IMG/VR virus record: IMGVR_UViG_3300022693_000827
Location: 1 to 40,003 of that record
Direction: 5' to 3' (one strand)
Source of the DNA: a virus
Length of the DNA: 40,003 nucleotides
The first letter of the stretch is position 1. Every line of letters begins with the position of its first letter. The notes beneath the pieces were generated by a model. The model worked only from the letters and a program-made list of their open reading frames with translations. It was not told the DNA's origin and searched no databases. Made by a program: the position numbers and the translations under genes. Below are positions 18,852-26,443 of the stretch, piece by piece.

Positions 18852-21139
18852 ATATAGATTTTAAAGACCACACAAAAGTATTAGTAATGATTGCCGAAGC
18901 TCAAGCCGCTAATACTGATATGCGTCAAGGGGTGAGAGATGCTAAGTTATTCTTAAATAAACGTGACGGACAGTGGGACGCTTACGCATGGGAAAAGCTA
19001 GAGGGTAGATTCCGCGGTACGTTTGATATGTGTACTCCTATAGTAGACCAGATAAGCGGAGAGATAGACCAATCAGACTTTAGTTTAATCGTATCTCCTG
19101 CTGGTGGTGAATCCTCAATGGATACCGCTAAGATTTACAACGGGCTTATCCGTAATATAAAGAATATATCCAACTCAGAACAAGTGTTTAATGCTGCTTC
19201 ACGCTCTAATGTGATAGGTGGGTTTGATGCTGTTGAAATAGTTCAGGATTGGGTAGACGGTAATACGATGGACCAAGACCTAATTATTAAACAGATACCC
19301 AATGCGGTAGATTCTGTATGGTTTGATTTAGGCTCAGTGATGCAAGATGCTAGTGATGCGAGGTGGGCCGTTAAGCAAGTATCAATCCCTACTGCTGAAT
19401 ATAAAGAAACATACCCTAAAGGCTCAAACCTGGGTGTCGGTGATGACAGGCATTCAGAAGCATTCTTCAATAAGGCCGAGTCTATAATAGTAGGTCAGCT
19501 TTATTATAAAAAGAAGGTCAGCGTTGAATTAGTTGAAATGACTAACGGCGCAGTATATGAAGTAGATGACGATTTCGACAAGGTTAAGGATGAATTAGAG
19601 CTAGCCGGTATCGTTATACAGTTAGATAATGAAGGAGAAGAAAGGCGCAGAACAAGAAAATCATGGCGTGTACATTCTCGTATGTTTGACGGTGGTGGCT
19701 GGTTAGAAGATGAAACAGAAACAGTATTCGATAGTATTCCTATCATTCCTATTTACGGCAACTTTGACATATTTGAAAACAAGTCAATTTACTTTGGCAA
19801 GATTGAAAAGCTCTATGACCAACAACGAATTCTAAACTATGCCATGAGTCGTGATATAGAAGATGGTGCTTTAAGTCCATCTCCTTTTTACTGGATGACT
19901 GATAAGCAGATTGGAGAGAATGACTACTCCACGATGAATACGGACCATCACCCGGTTAGGACTTATGATACAGACGAAGAGGCTACCGGCGCTCCCCAAT
20001 GGTCAGGAGGCGTGCAAGTAAGTACAGGATTACAAACTACAATAGCCAATACTCAGCAAATGATTTCAGCTAGTGCTAATAGCTTTAATGCTTTGCAAGG
20101 GAATGCAAACCCTAATCAAAGCGGTATAGCTGGTGGTCAACAAATAGAACAAGGTAATACAGGTTCAATTAAATGGTTTGAGTCTAAGAAGATAATGGAA
20201 TGTCAAGTTGGTAAAGTTTTATTACCTGCAATACCTAGAGTTTACAGCTCTACTCGTCAAGTTCGTATACTTGAGGAAGATGGTACCAGTTCAATCGTAA
20301 CTTTAAATGAGCCAGTATTTGACCAACAAACACAAACTAACGTAGAGCTTAATGATTTATCCAAAGGCTTATATGATGTTGTGTGTGACTATGGTCCAGC
20401 ATTTAACAGCCAGCAGAAAGAAACCATTCAAGCATTCTTAGATATGGCAGCGATAGACCCGAGCTTTTTACAGCAGGGTAAGGATATCATGCTTAAAAAC
20501 TTATCTGTTCCAGGTATGGATCAAATGGCTGAGCGCGCAAGAGTTGAATTACTTAACGCTGGCATGATTCCCGAATCACAGTGGACTGATGAAGAACGCG
20601 CACAAATACAAGCACAACAAGCAGCAGCTAAGAACCAACCACCAAAAGAAGATCCTAACATGGTCTTAGCTAAAGCTGAGGAAGGTAAAGCACAAGCCGA
20701 GCAAATGAACGCCCAAACTAAACAGCAAGAGGCACAGTTTAACGCTCAAGTTAAATCGGCAGAGGTTGCAGTAGACCAAGACAGGGTGGCACTTTCAAGA
20801 GAGACGCTACAGTTTGACGTACAGAAGTTTATCAAAGGTCAGGATGATAAGTTTAATGTTGACGCCGCTAAGATTCAGCAAGGTCAACAAGCGTTAGATA
20901 TGAAAGCACAGAAAGACCAGTTCGAAGTACTATTCAAACAACAACAGATTCAACAACAAAAAATTAACGACGCGTTCAATAACCTCAAAGTAATGAGAGA
21001 GGCTATGGGAGTTGATGCGATAGTGGGGCCACACAGCACCAAGGCATACGTTGAACAAGCCGTAATAGTAGATGAGATACAAGAAGAATTACCCATTGAC
21101 AACAATAACAATAAGGGTAATGATGTAGGCGAGGTCTGA
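18842..21139 (+). CDS. Portal protein (P22 gp1-like)
   Basis: 765 aa, close to the 725 aa of P22 gp1. It forms the dodecameric ring through which DNA enters and leaves. N-terminal conserved patterns: 'RDGQWDAYAWEKLEGR', 'TPIVDQISGEI', 'WVDGNTMDQDLIIKQ'. The middle 'TGLQTTIANTQQMISASANS' and 'NQSGIAGGQQIEQGN' are typical. The C-terminal 170 residues are Gln/Ala-rich helix, matching the long barrel of P22-type portals. It overlaps the large terminase by 10 bases. The tail ending in an Asn/Asp-rich segment is variable. Confidence 0.92.
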   Translation: MPIDIDFKDHTKVLVMIAEAQAANTDMRQGVRDAKLFLNKRDGQWDAYAWEKLEGRFRGTFDMCTPIVDQISGEIDQSDFSLIVSPAGGESSMDTAKIYNGLIRNIKNISNSEQVFNAASRSNVIGGFDAVEIVQDWVDGNTMDQDLIIKQIPNAVDSVWFDLGSVMQDASDARWAVKQVSIPTAEYKETYPKGSNLGVGDDRHSEAFFNKAESIIVGQLYYKKKVSVELVEMTNGAVYEVDDDFDKVKDELELAGIVIQLDNEGEERRRTRKSWRVHSRMFDGGGWLEDETETVFDSIPIIPIYGNFDIFENKSIYFGKIEKLYDQQRILNYAMSRDIEDGALSPSPFYWMTDKQIGENDYSTMNTDHHPVRTYDTDEEATGAPQWSGGVQVSTGLQTTIANTQQMISASANSFNALQGNANPNQSGIAGGQQIEQGNTGSIKWFESKKIMECQVGKVLLPAIPRVYSSTRQVRILEEDGTSSIVTLNEPVFDQQTQTNVELNDLSKGLYDVVCDYGPAFNSQQKETIQAFLDMAAIDPSFLQQGKDIMLKNLSVPGMDQMAERARVELLNAGMIPESQWTDEERAQIQAQQAAAKNQPPKEDPNMVLAKAEEGKAQAEQMNAQTKQQEAQFNAQVKSAEVAVDQDRVALSRETLQFDVQKFIKGQDDKFNVDAAKIQQGQQALDMKAQKDQFEVLFKQQQIQQQKINDAFNNLKVMREAMGVDAIVGPHSTKAYVEQAVIVDEIQEELPIDNNNNKGNDVGEV

Positions 21140-21161
21140 ACAGCCTCACCTTTGTAAATGA

Positions 21162-21201
21162 AAGCCCGCTATTTATTCTCCTTTATAGCGGGTATTTTTA
21201 T
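21162..21201 (+). terminator. Terminator after portal
   Basis: Stem CCCGCTAT (21165-21172) with ATAGCGGG (21185-21192), 12-base loop, then a TATTTTTAT run. It ends the rightward packaging transcript before the antisense cassette, so scaffold and coat need another promoter or readthrough. Confidence 0.85.
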
Positions 21202-21278
21202 CTATAGATTAAGTATTCGTAATTGTAATTCAGCCATTTGTAATACTCCGCACTATAAGCTCTAATTGTATGTTTCAT
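21198..21278 (-). CDS. Tyr-rich micropeptide with strong ribosome site (26 aa)
   Basis: 26 aa with six Tyr, starting MKHTIRAYSAEYYKWLNYNY. It is preceded by GGAGGTGAT, a near-perfect Shine-Dalgarno, directly before the ATG, the strongest in this cassette. The frame ends in the T-run of the portal terminator. Function unknown; the spacing between Shine-Dalgarno and ATG is short. Confidence 0.5.
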   Translation of the reverse strand: MKHTIRAYSAEYYKWLNYNYEYLIYR

Positions 21279-21325
21279 ATCACCTCCAACTCGCACTATT
21301 ACCAACGGATTCACAGCGGAATACT

Positions 21326-21736
21326 CTAATCTTTTTCATTCAAATACCACCTATTACCATCATGAATTATTGATTTATTGCATTTTACACAAAGACCGTA
21401 ATCAGCACCACAAGTGTTGAGCCCGTCTTTATGGTCGCCGCCATCACTTAGGCAAATATATTCATTTATTTTATTGGTGGTATCTTTTTTATTTACCTTA
21501 TCCCTTTCAAACTTAGCTAAACAAGTTTTAAATAAGTCCTTTGCTACGTGATCAGGGGTTGCGTGAAACATATCATCAATTGCAGTACCAACAAGCGACT
21601 TCTTAGTTACTTTGTAATCAATACCGACAATAGAACCTAAAGCCGTTAAGCCAGAGGCATCATAAATATTAACCTCCTCTATCGCATACCCTTGAGCTTC
21701 TATAAAAGCTCTTAATAGTTTCATCTCGTTAGTCAT
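21326..21736 (-). CDS. Hypothetical protein with C-terminal zinc-knuckle-like motif
   Basis: 136 aa. The N-terminal part is helical with 'FIEAQGYAIEEVNIYDASGL'. The C-terminal region contains C-x(8)-C, then 'CGADYGLCVKCNKSIIHDG' (about residues 108-126), fitting zinc binding. Small phage proteins ending in such a motif are often DNA-associated. It overlaps the AP2 gene by 8 bases. Role unknown. Confidence 0.6.
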   Translation of the reverse strand: MTNEMKLLRAFIEAQGYAIEEVNIYDASGLTALGSIVGIDYKVTKKSLVGTAIDDMFHATPDHVAKDLFKTCLAKFERDKVNKKDTTNKINEYICLSDGGDHKDGLNTCGADYGLCVKCNKSIIHDGNRWYLNEKD

Positions 21737-22307
21737 TGATCATCTCATCATCAAAATTTATTTTAAAGTTAAGTAGTGCGGACCTTAACGGCTCTGATTG
21801 CATATTGGCCACGCATTTTATTCTTTCGTATTTGAATTTTTTATATACGGAAAAAGCAAGTTCAATTGTTTTGTAATAACCCAGGTTAACCACCTTTTTC
21901 CCATTTCTGTACTTAGCGCAGTATTTATTTCTTTTTTTGTCAAATCCAACACCTATCGGGTACGCTCCTCTATTTTTCTTACTACTTACCAGTAGAGTGT
22001 TGACCTCAGCAGACACAAACAAACAAGTTTTAGGGCTGTATATTTTATTCCCTTGAATTAATAAATCCTTATCTAAGTGCTTCCCTTTCCAGTCCTGCTT
22101 TGCCATCCATGACTTAAATTTAGAAAAATACAGCCACTCAGGGCAGGAGGTGCAGCCTATGTATGACGGCCTTGTTTCATGGTATTCATCGCTATAGCAC
22201 CTGCATAGCATCCCGACCCATCTGGAATAAAAAGGGCATTTAACTCTCACTCCTTTTATTTCTCGTGATACATTATAGTCAGCGTCATTTATACCAACAC
22301 CAAACAC
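21729..22307 (-). CDS. AP2-domain homing-endonuclease-like protein
   Basis: 192 aa. The N-terminal half carries the pattern 'GVGINDADYNV', 'CPFYSRWVGMLCRCYSDEYH', 'CTSCPEWLYFSKFKSWM', 'LDKDLLIQGNKIYSPKTCLF'. It is widely seen in phage proteins annotated as HNH-like or putative endonucleases. The C-terminal half ('YPIGVGFDKKRNKYCAKYRN', 'GYYKTIELAFSVYKKFK') is AP2-like DNA binding. It probably moved in as a selfish gene. It lies within the antisense cassette separating portal from scaffold. Confidence 0.75.
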   Translation of the reverse strand: MFGVGINDADYNVSREIKGVRVKCPFYSRWVGMLCRCYSDEYHETRPSYIGCTSCPEWLYFSKFKSWMAKQDWKGKHLDKDLLIQGNKIYSPKTCLFVSAEVNTLLVSSKKNRGAYPIGVGFDKKRNKYCAKYRNGKKVVNLGYYKTIELAFSVYKKFKYERIKCVANMQSEPLRSALLNFKINFDDEMIND

Positions 22308-22340
22308 TAAGCCCTTAGTGACAACGATCTTATACTAGCT

Positions 22341-22361
22341 TTATTCATCATCTTCCACCTT
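22341..22361. repeat. 21-bp direct repeat, copy 1
   Basis: Identical to 22624-22644 in the same orientation. It encodes the last codons and stop of the 97-aa gene; the other copy encodes the end of the 57-aa gene and the start of the 97-aa gene. Confidence 0.9.
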
Positions 22362-22634
22362 ATACGGAGCAGGTCGTTTAAATGTTACAGTATCAGTGCA
22401 ACTCTCACTCAATCCATTTTTAAATGATGAGTAAGCAATGTTAGTTATCGCATACATAAACGGCATCAAATACCAGGGTATATTGATATTGTGCTTTTTA
22501 AATTTAATTAAATCATCCCTTTCTTTCATGGCAAAAATATCCTCTTTCATTTTATTATTCCAAAAGGTAGCGGAGGCGAAGTTATCCAGCCTAGCCTTTT
22601 GTATCTCTTTTGCTTTATCTGTATTATTCATCAT
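22341..22634 (-). CDS. Hypothetical protein with possible membrane segment (97 aa)
   Basis: 97 aa. A basic helical N-terminus with 'AKEIQKARLDNFASATFW' leads to a moderately hydrophobic stretch ('IPWYLMPFMYAITNIA', about residues 52-67) and a tail ending KVEDDE. The same KVEDDE-stop end is found in the neighbouring 57-aa gene, because a 21-bp repeat flanks this gene. Function unknown. Confidence 0.55.
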   Translation of the reverse strand: MMNNTDKAKEIQKARLDNFASATFWNNKMKEDIFAMKERDDLIKFKKHNINIPWYLMPFMYAITNIAYSSFKNGLSESCTDTVTFKRPAPYKVEDDE

Positions 22635-22644
22635 CTTCCACCTT
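22624..22644. repeat. 21-bp direct repeat, copy 2
   Basis: With 22341-22361 it brackets the 97-aa gene precisely. One crossover between copies would delete that gene and leave the 57-aa gene intact. Confidence 0.9.
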
Positions 22645-22797
22645 TAAGAATTCACCCATACCCTTTTCATTTGCACCAGCCTTTATTGCAGCCTCAAGCA
22701 AGGTATTAAGCATCTCTAACGCATCATCTACCGTTATAAACTCTTGCTTGTGTAGTGCAGCGTTCTTGTTTATTTGTTTTCTGGTATATTTATTCAT
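22624..22797 (-). CDS. Small helical hypothetical protein (57 aa)
   Basis: 57 aa, starting MNKYTRKQINKNAALHKQEF, helical, with an acidic end KVEDDE shared with the next gene. The ribosome site is TAAGGAGT. No known family. It overlaps the 97-aa gene by 11 bases. Confidence 0.6.
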   Translation of the reverse strand: MNKYTRKQINKNAALHKQEFITVDDALEMLNTLLEAAIKAGANEKGMGEFLKVEDDE

Positions 22798-22801
22798 TGT
22801 A

Positions 22802-22954
22802 TTAACTCCTTAGTTCTTTTTTACCGCAACATTTACATACCCTTTCTTGCCCTGTAACCTCTCTTGGTGGCATTCTAAATAAAGGGCTAGACCATACAAG
22901 TCTTGCGCTAGTCCACTTTTCCCATGAATGAAACCCAAATCTACACCAAAACAT
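22802..22954 (-). CDS. Small zinc-ribbon-like protein (50 aa)
   Basis: 50 aa. Pattern C4-x4-H9-x-W at the N-terminus and CKCCGKK near the C-terminus resembles the 67-aa protein at 5567-5770. It is probably a small zinc ribbon of the DUF1660-like kind found in prophages. It is joined to the upstream gene by TGATG. Function unknown. Confidence 0.6.
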   Translation of the reverse strand: MFWCRFGFHSWEKWTSARLVWSSPLFRMPPREVTGQERVCKCCGKKELRS

Positions 22955-23160
22955 CACTCACCTTCCTTAATTTCTGATGTTGCCACATGTAGTTTTACTG
23001 ATGCTAACGAATGAAAGCTTATATATTCTTTCATGTGAGCTATTACTTGATCCGGGTCTGACGTAACATAAAAATAAGCTTGACCGTTATCAACCACAAC
23101 ATAGTCAGCATTTATTATTAAATTGTTATCACCATTAATATTTATAAACCATTCGTTCAT
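22954..23160 (-). CDS. Small hypothetical protein (68 aa)
   Basis: 68 aa. The first half is beta-rich ('WFININGDNNLIINADYVVV', 'GQAYFYVTS'). It ends EIKEGE, like the next gene upstream in the cassette (KIKEGE); that shared C-terminus may come from a duplicated junction. Function unknown. Confidence 0.55.
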   Translation of the reverse strand: MNEWFININGDNNLIINADYVVVDNGQAYFYVTSDPDQVIAHMKEYISFHSLASVKLHVATSEIKEGE

Positions 23161-23336
23161 TATTCGCCTTCCTTAATCTTATTACTCAACCCTCTACACA
23201 TACATAATAACTGTGCTTTCATTCTAGGATTATTGCATCTTCTGTTATAGGTATCATACCTTACGCCCCAATACTCACAGGCCTCTACTACTGTCCAGCC
23301 TCTTGAGCGTACTATTCTTGTGAAGTTATTTATCAT
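23160..23336 (-). CDS. Small HTH-like protein (58 aa)
   Basis: 58 aa from ATG 23336, with AGAGG 8 bases upstream; a TTG two codons earlier is unlikely. 'IVRSRGWTVVEACEYWGVRY' and 'DTYNRRCNNPRMKAQLLCMC' read as a small helix-turn-helix of the kind used by phage regulators. It may control the antisense cassette. It overlaps the 58-aa membrane gene by 11 bases. Confidence 0.6.
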   Translation of the reverse strand: MINNFTRIVRSRGWTVVEACEYWGVRYDTYNRRCNNPRMKAQLLCMCRGLSNKIKEGE

Positions 23337-23502
23337 AACCAAACCTCTCGTTAAATTCTTTCCATCTAGCTTCGCTAGCCTCCATCTCTTTTTTGTTTTC
23401 AGCCTTTATATCGCGAATCTGTTTCGCCGTAGCAACCCTAACCCACGCCTCACCAATTAAAAGTATAGAGAAACACATTACTAGTGTAATAAAAATACTC
23501 AT
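23326..23502 (-). CDS. Membrane-anchored coiled-coil micropeptide (58 aa)
   Basis: 58 aa. One N-terminal hydrophobic segment (about residues 2-17) is followed by a highly charged helix with 'KQIRDIKAENKKEMEASEAR'. The topology resembles small spanin- or Rz-like proteins but lacks a lipobox and proline-rich region. First gene of the leftward cassette. Ribosome site weak. Confidence 0.55.
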   Translation of the reverse strand: MSIFITLVMCFSILLIGEAWVRVATAKQIRDIKAENKKEMEASEARWKEFNERFGYDK

Positions 23503-23571
23503 ACATTACCCATTTAATAGTAGCTATAACCCCGCGTTATCGCCTATCTATAGCCAGCATAGCAAACACCG

Positions 23572-23577
23572 TATAAT
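23572..23577 (+). promoter_or_regulatory. Candidate promoter for scaffold and coat
   Basis: TATAAT at 23572-23577, about 70 bases before the scaffold ATG. The -35 region is not consensus. Because a strong terminator follows portal and an antisense cassette intervenes, a separate promoter for scaffold and coat is expected here. Confidence 0.45.
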
Positions 23578-23648
23578 AGAGCAAGGTCAACAAGTAACCT
23601 TAAATACTTGCACCGGCAATTAATGCCTATGCCTACAAGGTCTTTAAC

Positions 23649-24455
23649 ATGAGTGATACTCCGCAAAACGATGAAGTGATTAACGAAGAAGTTAGCACAG
23701 AGGTCGAAACAAATGATTCTGTTGTAGAGTCGGAAACTACAAGTCAAGTACAGGCTGAATCAGAAGTACAAGTTGATGAAGTTGAAGTAGCAAAGCAAAA
23801 AGCTAACGATGCGTTTAACAAGCAGTACGGCGAGAAGAAACAACTTGAACGAGACTTAGCAACACAGCGCGAAGTTAACGCCAAGTTTGAACAAGCCGAG
23901 CGAGACCGTCAAGCGGCACAAGTGGGGAATATTCCACCAATACCGGATGCTTTTGATGATAATGCTGATGAATTAAATAGGATTCGAGATGAGGCTATAA
24001 CAGCTCAAGCAGTATTTAATAATAATCAAACTAATTATTTGCAGCAACAACAACTTAATCAGCAACAAGCAGCGCAAGCAAAGCAAGTAAAGATTCAAGA
24101 GTCTATGTCTAGTTATAGCACTAAAGCACTTGAGTTAGGTATTAAACAAGATGAGTTACAAGCAGCAGGTAACGCTGTAGCTAGTTACGGTTTATCAGAT
24201 GATTTAGTAATGCACATTCTAGCTGATTCAGATGGACCATTGATAACCAAACACTTAGCGGCTAATCCGCAAGACGGTCATCAATTAGCGCAAATGTCAC
24301 CTTATGAAGTTGGAACTTTCTTGGATGGTATCAAAGTTAAAGCGAGCGCATTAAAACCGAAAACAAGCAGCACCCCGGCCCCGGCAACTAATTTGCAAGG
24401 GAATGGTGTAGGAGAGAAAAAACATCCTGCCCTGGAAGGTGTTACCTATAGTTAA
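23649..24455 (+). CDS. Scaffold protein (P22 gp8-like position)
   Basis: 268 aa (P22 gp8 is about 300). Acidic Glu/Thr/Val-rich N-terminus, then helical coiled coil (residues about 50-160) rich in Gln, and a basic C-terminus with 'KVKASALKPKTSSTPAPATN'. The profile, with a basic C-terminal coat-binding end, is that of P22-type scaffolds. It directs coat assembly and then leaves. It lies 14 bases before the coat gene. Confidence 0.8.
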   Translation: MSDTPQNDEVINEEVSTEVETNDSVVESETTSQVQAESEVQVDEVEVAKQKANDAFNKQYGEKKQLERDLATQREVNAKFEQAERDRQAAQVGNIPPIPDAFDDNADELNRIRDEAITAQAVFNNNQTNYLQQQQLNQQQAAQAKQVKIQESMSSYSTKALELGIKQDELQAAGNAVASYGLSDDLVMHILADSDGPLITKHLAANPQDGHQLAQMSPYEVGTFLDGIKVKASALKPKTSSTPAPATNLQGNGVGEKKHPALEGVTYS

Positions 24456-24469
24456 TTAAGGAGCCACTC

Positions 24470-25762
24470 ATGGCTAATACTTTTGACAGTAACTTTGCAC
24501 GAAAAATCATGGACAAGGTTCTAGTCCCCTTTGACTCTAGCCGAGTCTTATCTAAAAACATTAACACACAAATGTTTCAAGGAAGCTTTAACGTAAACAG
24601 CGGTGAAGATGTAGACGTTAAGCGCCCTACTGACTGGTTGGTAAGTGAGACTGTGGATGGTGATTTAACATCCGAAACAGAATCCGTTTATCAAACAGGT
24701 AAAGCAACCGCAACAGTTCAACCACAATTGACCGTTTTTGCAACCGTTAAGGAATTCGATGAAGCACTTAAAGATGGGGCAGACCCTCGTTTCTTTGATG
24801 ATATGGCGCAGCGACTAGTTACCAAGCTAGAACTTAATACCGCTGATTTTATGATGAAAAATACAGCCTTGCTTGCTGGTACTGTTGGTACTGCAATTGG
24901 TGCTGGTGGTGACGCATGGGACGATGTAGCAGAAGCCGGCGCAATTATGGCCGCATCTGGCGTACCTCGTGATGGGAATTGGAAATATATTGTTAATCCA
25001 TTTACTCAAAAAGCATTAGCTGGTGATCAACGTAGTTTAGGTGGTGAAACTGGTTCTATGAGCGCCAACCAAACAGCCATGGTCCAGAAAAACTTTGCAG
25101 GTATGGATGTTATGACAGCCACTACGCTATCTAGTTACTTAACTGGTGTAGGTGGTGATCGTGATGGTCTTGTTGTTGGCACTCCTGTTGCTACTTATCT
25201 CGCAGCTAAAGACACTATGACTCAGGTTATCGGTGTCACGGGCTTCCAAGCCAACTTACTTGTTGCCGCTGGTGAAACTATCACTATTACCGCTGTAACT
25301 GGCGATGTTAGCCGTCTTAATTTAGCAACGCGTGAACCTGTTGTTAATGAAACAGGTGGTTTGGTTGTATTCACTGGTACGGTTACAGTTAGTGAGCAGT
25401 TAGGCGCATCTGGTGAGGGTAACTTAACAATTACCGGTCCAGCTTTGTTTGAGTCTGACGGACAATACAACACAGTTAGTCAAGCAATCGCTGCAAGTGA
25501 TGTTATTACGTTGGGCGGTGCTGCTGAAAAACGCATTCAACCAAACTTGTTCTTCCATCGTGACGCCTTTGTACTTGCTGGTGTACCAATGGAGAAATTA
25601 GACTCTACTGATACTATCGCAACCACTAAAGACGGTTTGCAGTTACGTGTTAGTAAAGGCTCTGATTTCACTAAGAACACTAACAAGGTTCGTATTGATT
25701 TACGTTACGCACTTGGCGCAATGAATCCGTTCATGGCTGGCCAAAGTTTCGGTAATCCTTAA
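24470..25762 (+). CDS. Major coat protein (P22 gp5-like, HK97 fold with I-domain)
   Basis: 430 aa, the same length as P22 gp5. N-terminal 'SRVLSKNINTQMFQGSFNVN' and 'GEDVDVKRPTDWLV', then 'DPRFFDDMAQRLVTKLELNT', are the A-domain/N-arm pattern. The central 'GVTGFQANLLVAAGETITIT' (about residues 258-280) lies in the inserted I-domain. The C-terminus 'NKVRIDLRYALGAMNPFMAG' matches the P-domain end. It forms the capsid shell. The strong AAGGAG ribosome site indicates high expression. A hairpin follows. Confidence 0.93.
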   Translation: MANTFDSNFARKIMDKVLVPFDSSRVLSKNINTQMFQGSFNVNSGEDVDVKRPTDWLVSETVDGDLTSETESVYQTGKATATVQPQLTVFATVKEFDEALKDGADPRFFDDMAQRLVTKLELNTADFMMKNTALLAGTVGTAIGAGGDAWDDVAEAGAIMAASGVPRDGNWKYIVNPFTQKALAGDQRSLGGETGSMSANQTAMVQKNFAGMDVMTATTLSSYLTGVGGDRDGLVVGTPVATYLAAKDTMTQVIGVTGFQANLLVAAGETITITAVTGDVSRLNLATREPVVNETGGLVVFTGTVTVSEQLGASGEGNLTITGPALFESDGQYNTVSQAIAASDVITLGGAAEKRIQPNLFFHRDAFVLAGVPMEKLDSTDTIATTKDGLQLRVSKGSDFTKNTNKVRIDLRYALGAMNPFMAGQSFGNP

Positions 25763-25777
25763 TAAGTAGTCTTATCG

Positions 25778-25799
25778 TAGCCACTTTAACTAGTGGCTA
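25778..25799 (+). terminator. Hairpin after the coat gene, attenuator or mRNA stabiliser
   Basis: TAGCCACT (25778-25785) pairs with AGTGGCTA (25792-25799), 6-base loop, 8 perfect pairs, no T-run. Likely to lower readthrough or protect coat mRNA; not a full terminator. Confidence 0.5.
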
Positions 25800-25826
25800 T
25801 CATCAAGATTATTAATGAGGTGAGTT

Positions 25827-25964
25827 ATGAACTGGACAAGACCTAGCGGAAGCACTATCGAATTAGAAGACACTCCTAACATGGAGAAGTTTGCAATAGA
25901 TAACGGGTGGACCAAAACCAAGGTAGTTAAGAAAACCAAGAAGCCAACTAAAAAGGCTGACTAA
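25827..25964 (+). CDS. Small head-region protein (45 aa)
   Basis: 45 aa. 'MNWTRPSGSTIELEDTPNME' is followed by a helix with 'FAIDNGW' and a very basic tail (KKTKKPTKKAD). Short proteins starting 'W.RP.GS.IEL.DTP' lie between coat and head-completion genes in many tailed phages; function unknown. A strong GAGGTGAG site precedes it and it is joined by TAATG to the gp4-like gene. Confidence 0.75.
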   Translation: MNWTRPSGSTIELEDTPNMEKFAIDNGWTKTKVVKKTKKPTKKAD

Positions 25965-26443
25965 TGGAAACCGCCCAAGACATAATCAACGATGCTCTAC
26001 AAGAGATTCTAGTTCAATCTTCTGAGCAGTCAGTGCAACCTGTAGACTTTCAAACAGCTCGCAGATACTTAAACCGTATGATGTCTACCACTCCTTTTGT
26101 CGGGTTAGGCTTTACGATTATCACCAATCCTGATGACTTAGTAACCGTTCCAGACGGTGCGATCGAAGGTATTGTTTTTAACCTTGCCACGAAGTTGTTA
26201 TCAACTTTCGATATGACATTAACAGCCGAGCTTAATCAAAGCGCTAATAAGGGGCTGAAAGAGATTAGGCGATTAACGGTAAGCGTTAAACCTACAGCCT
26301 TTCCTTGTACACTCCCAATCGGTTCAGGTAATGAGCGAGAAAACACATTTAACAACCAACACTTTTATCCTTGCCCAGATAGTGAAATTCTTACGGAGCA
26401 AGGCGGCTCAATCTTATTAGAGAGCAACACCAATGACCAGTAA
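25964..26443 (+). CDS. Tail accessory factor (P22 gp4-like)
   Basis: 159 aa, near the 166 of P22 gp4. The helical N-terminus 'TAQDIINDALQEILVQSSEQ' is followed by 'ARRYLNRMMSTTPFVGLGFT' and 'GAIEGIVFNLATKLLSTFDM', the usual head-tail connector helix pattern. It would bind below the portal and, with the gp10-like protein, close the head. It follows coat, as in P22. Confidence 0.8.
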   Translation: METAQDIINDALQEILVQSSEQSVQPVDFQTARRYLNRMMSTTPFVGLGFTIITNPDDLVTVPDGAIEGIVFNLATKLLSTFDMTLTAELNQSANKGLKEIRRLTVSVKPTAFPCTLPIGSGNERENTFNNQHFYPCPDSEILTEQGGSILLESNTNDQ

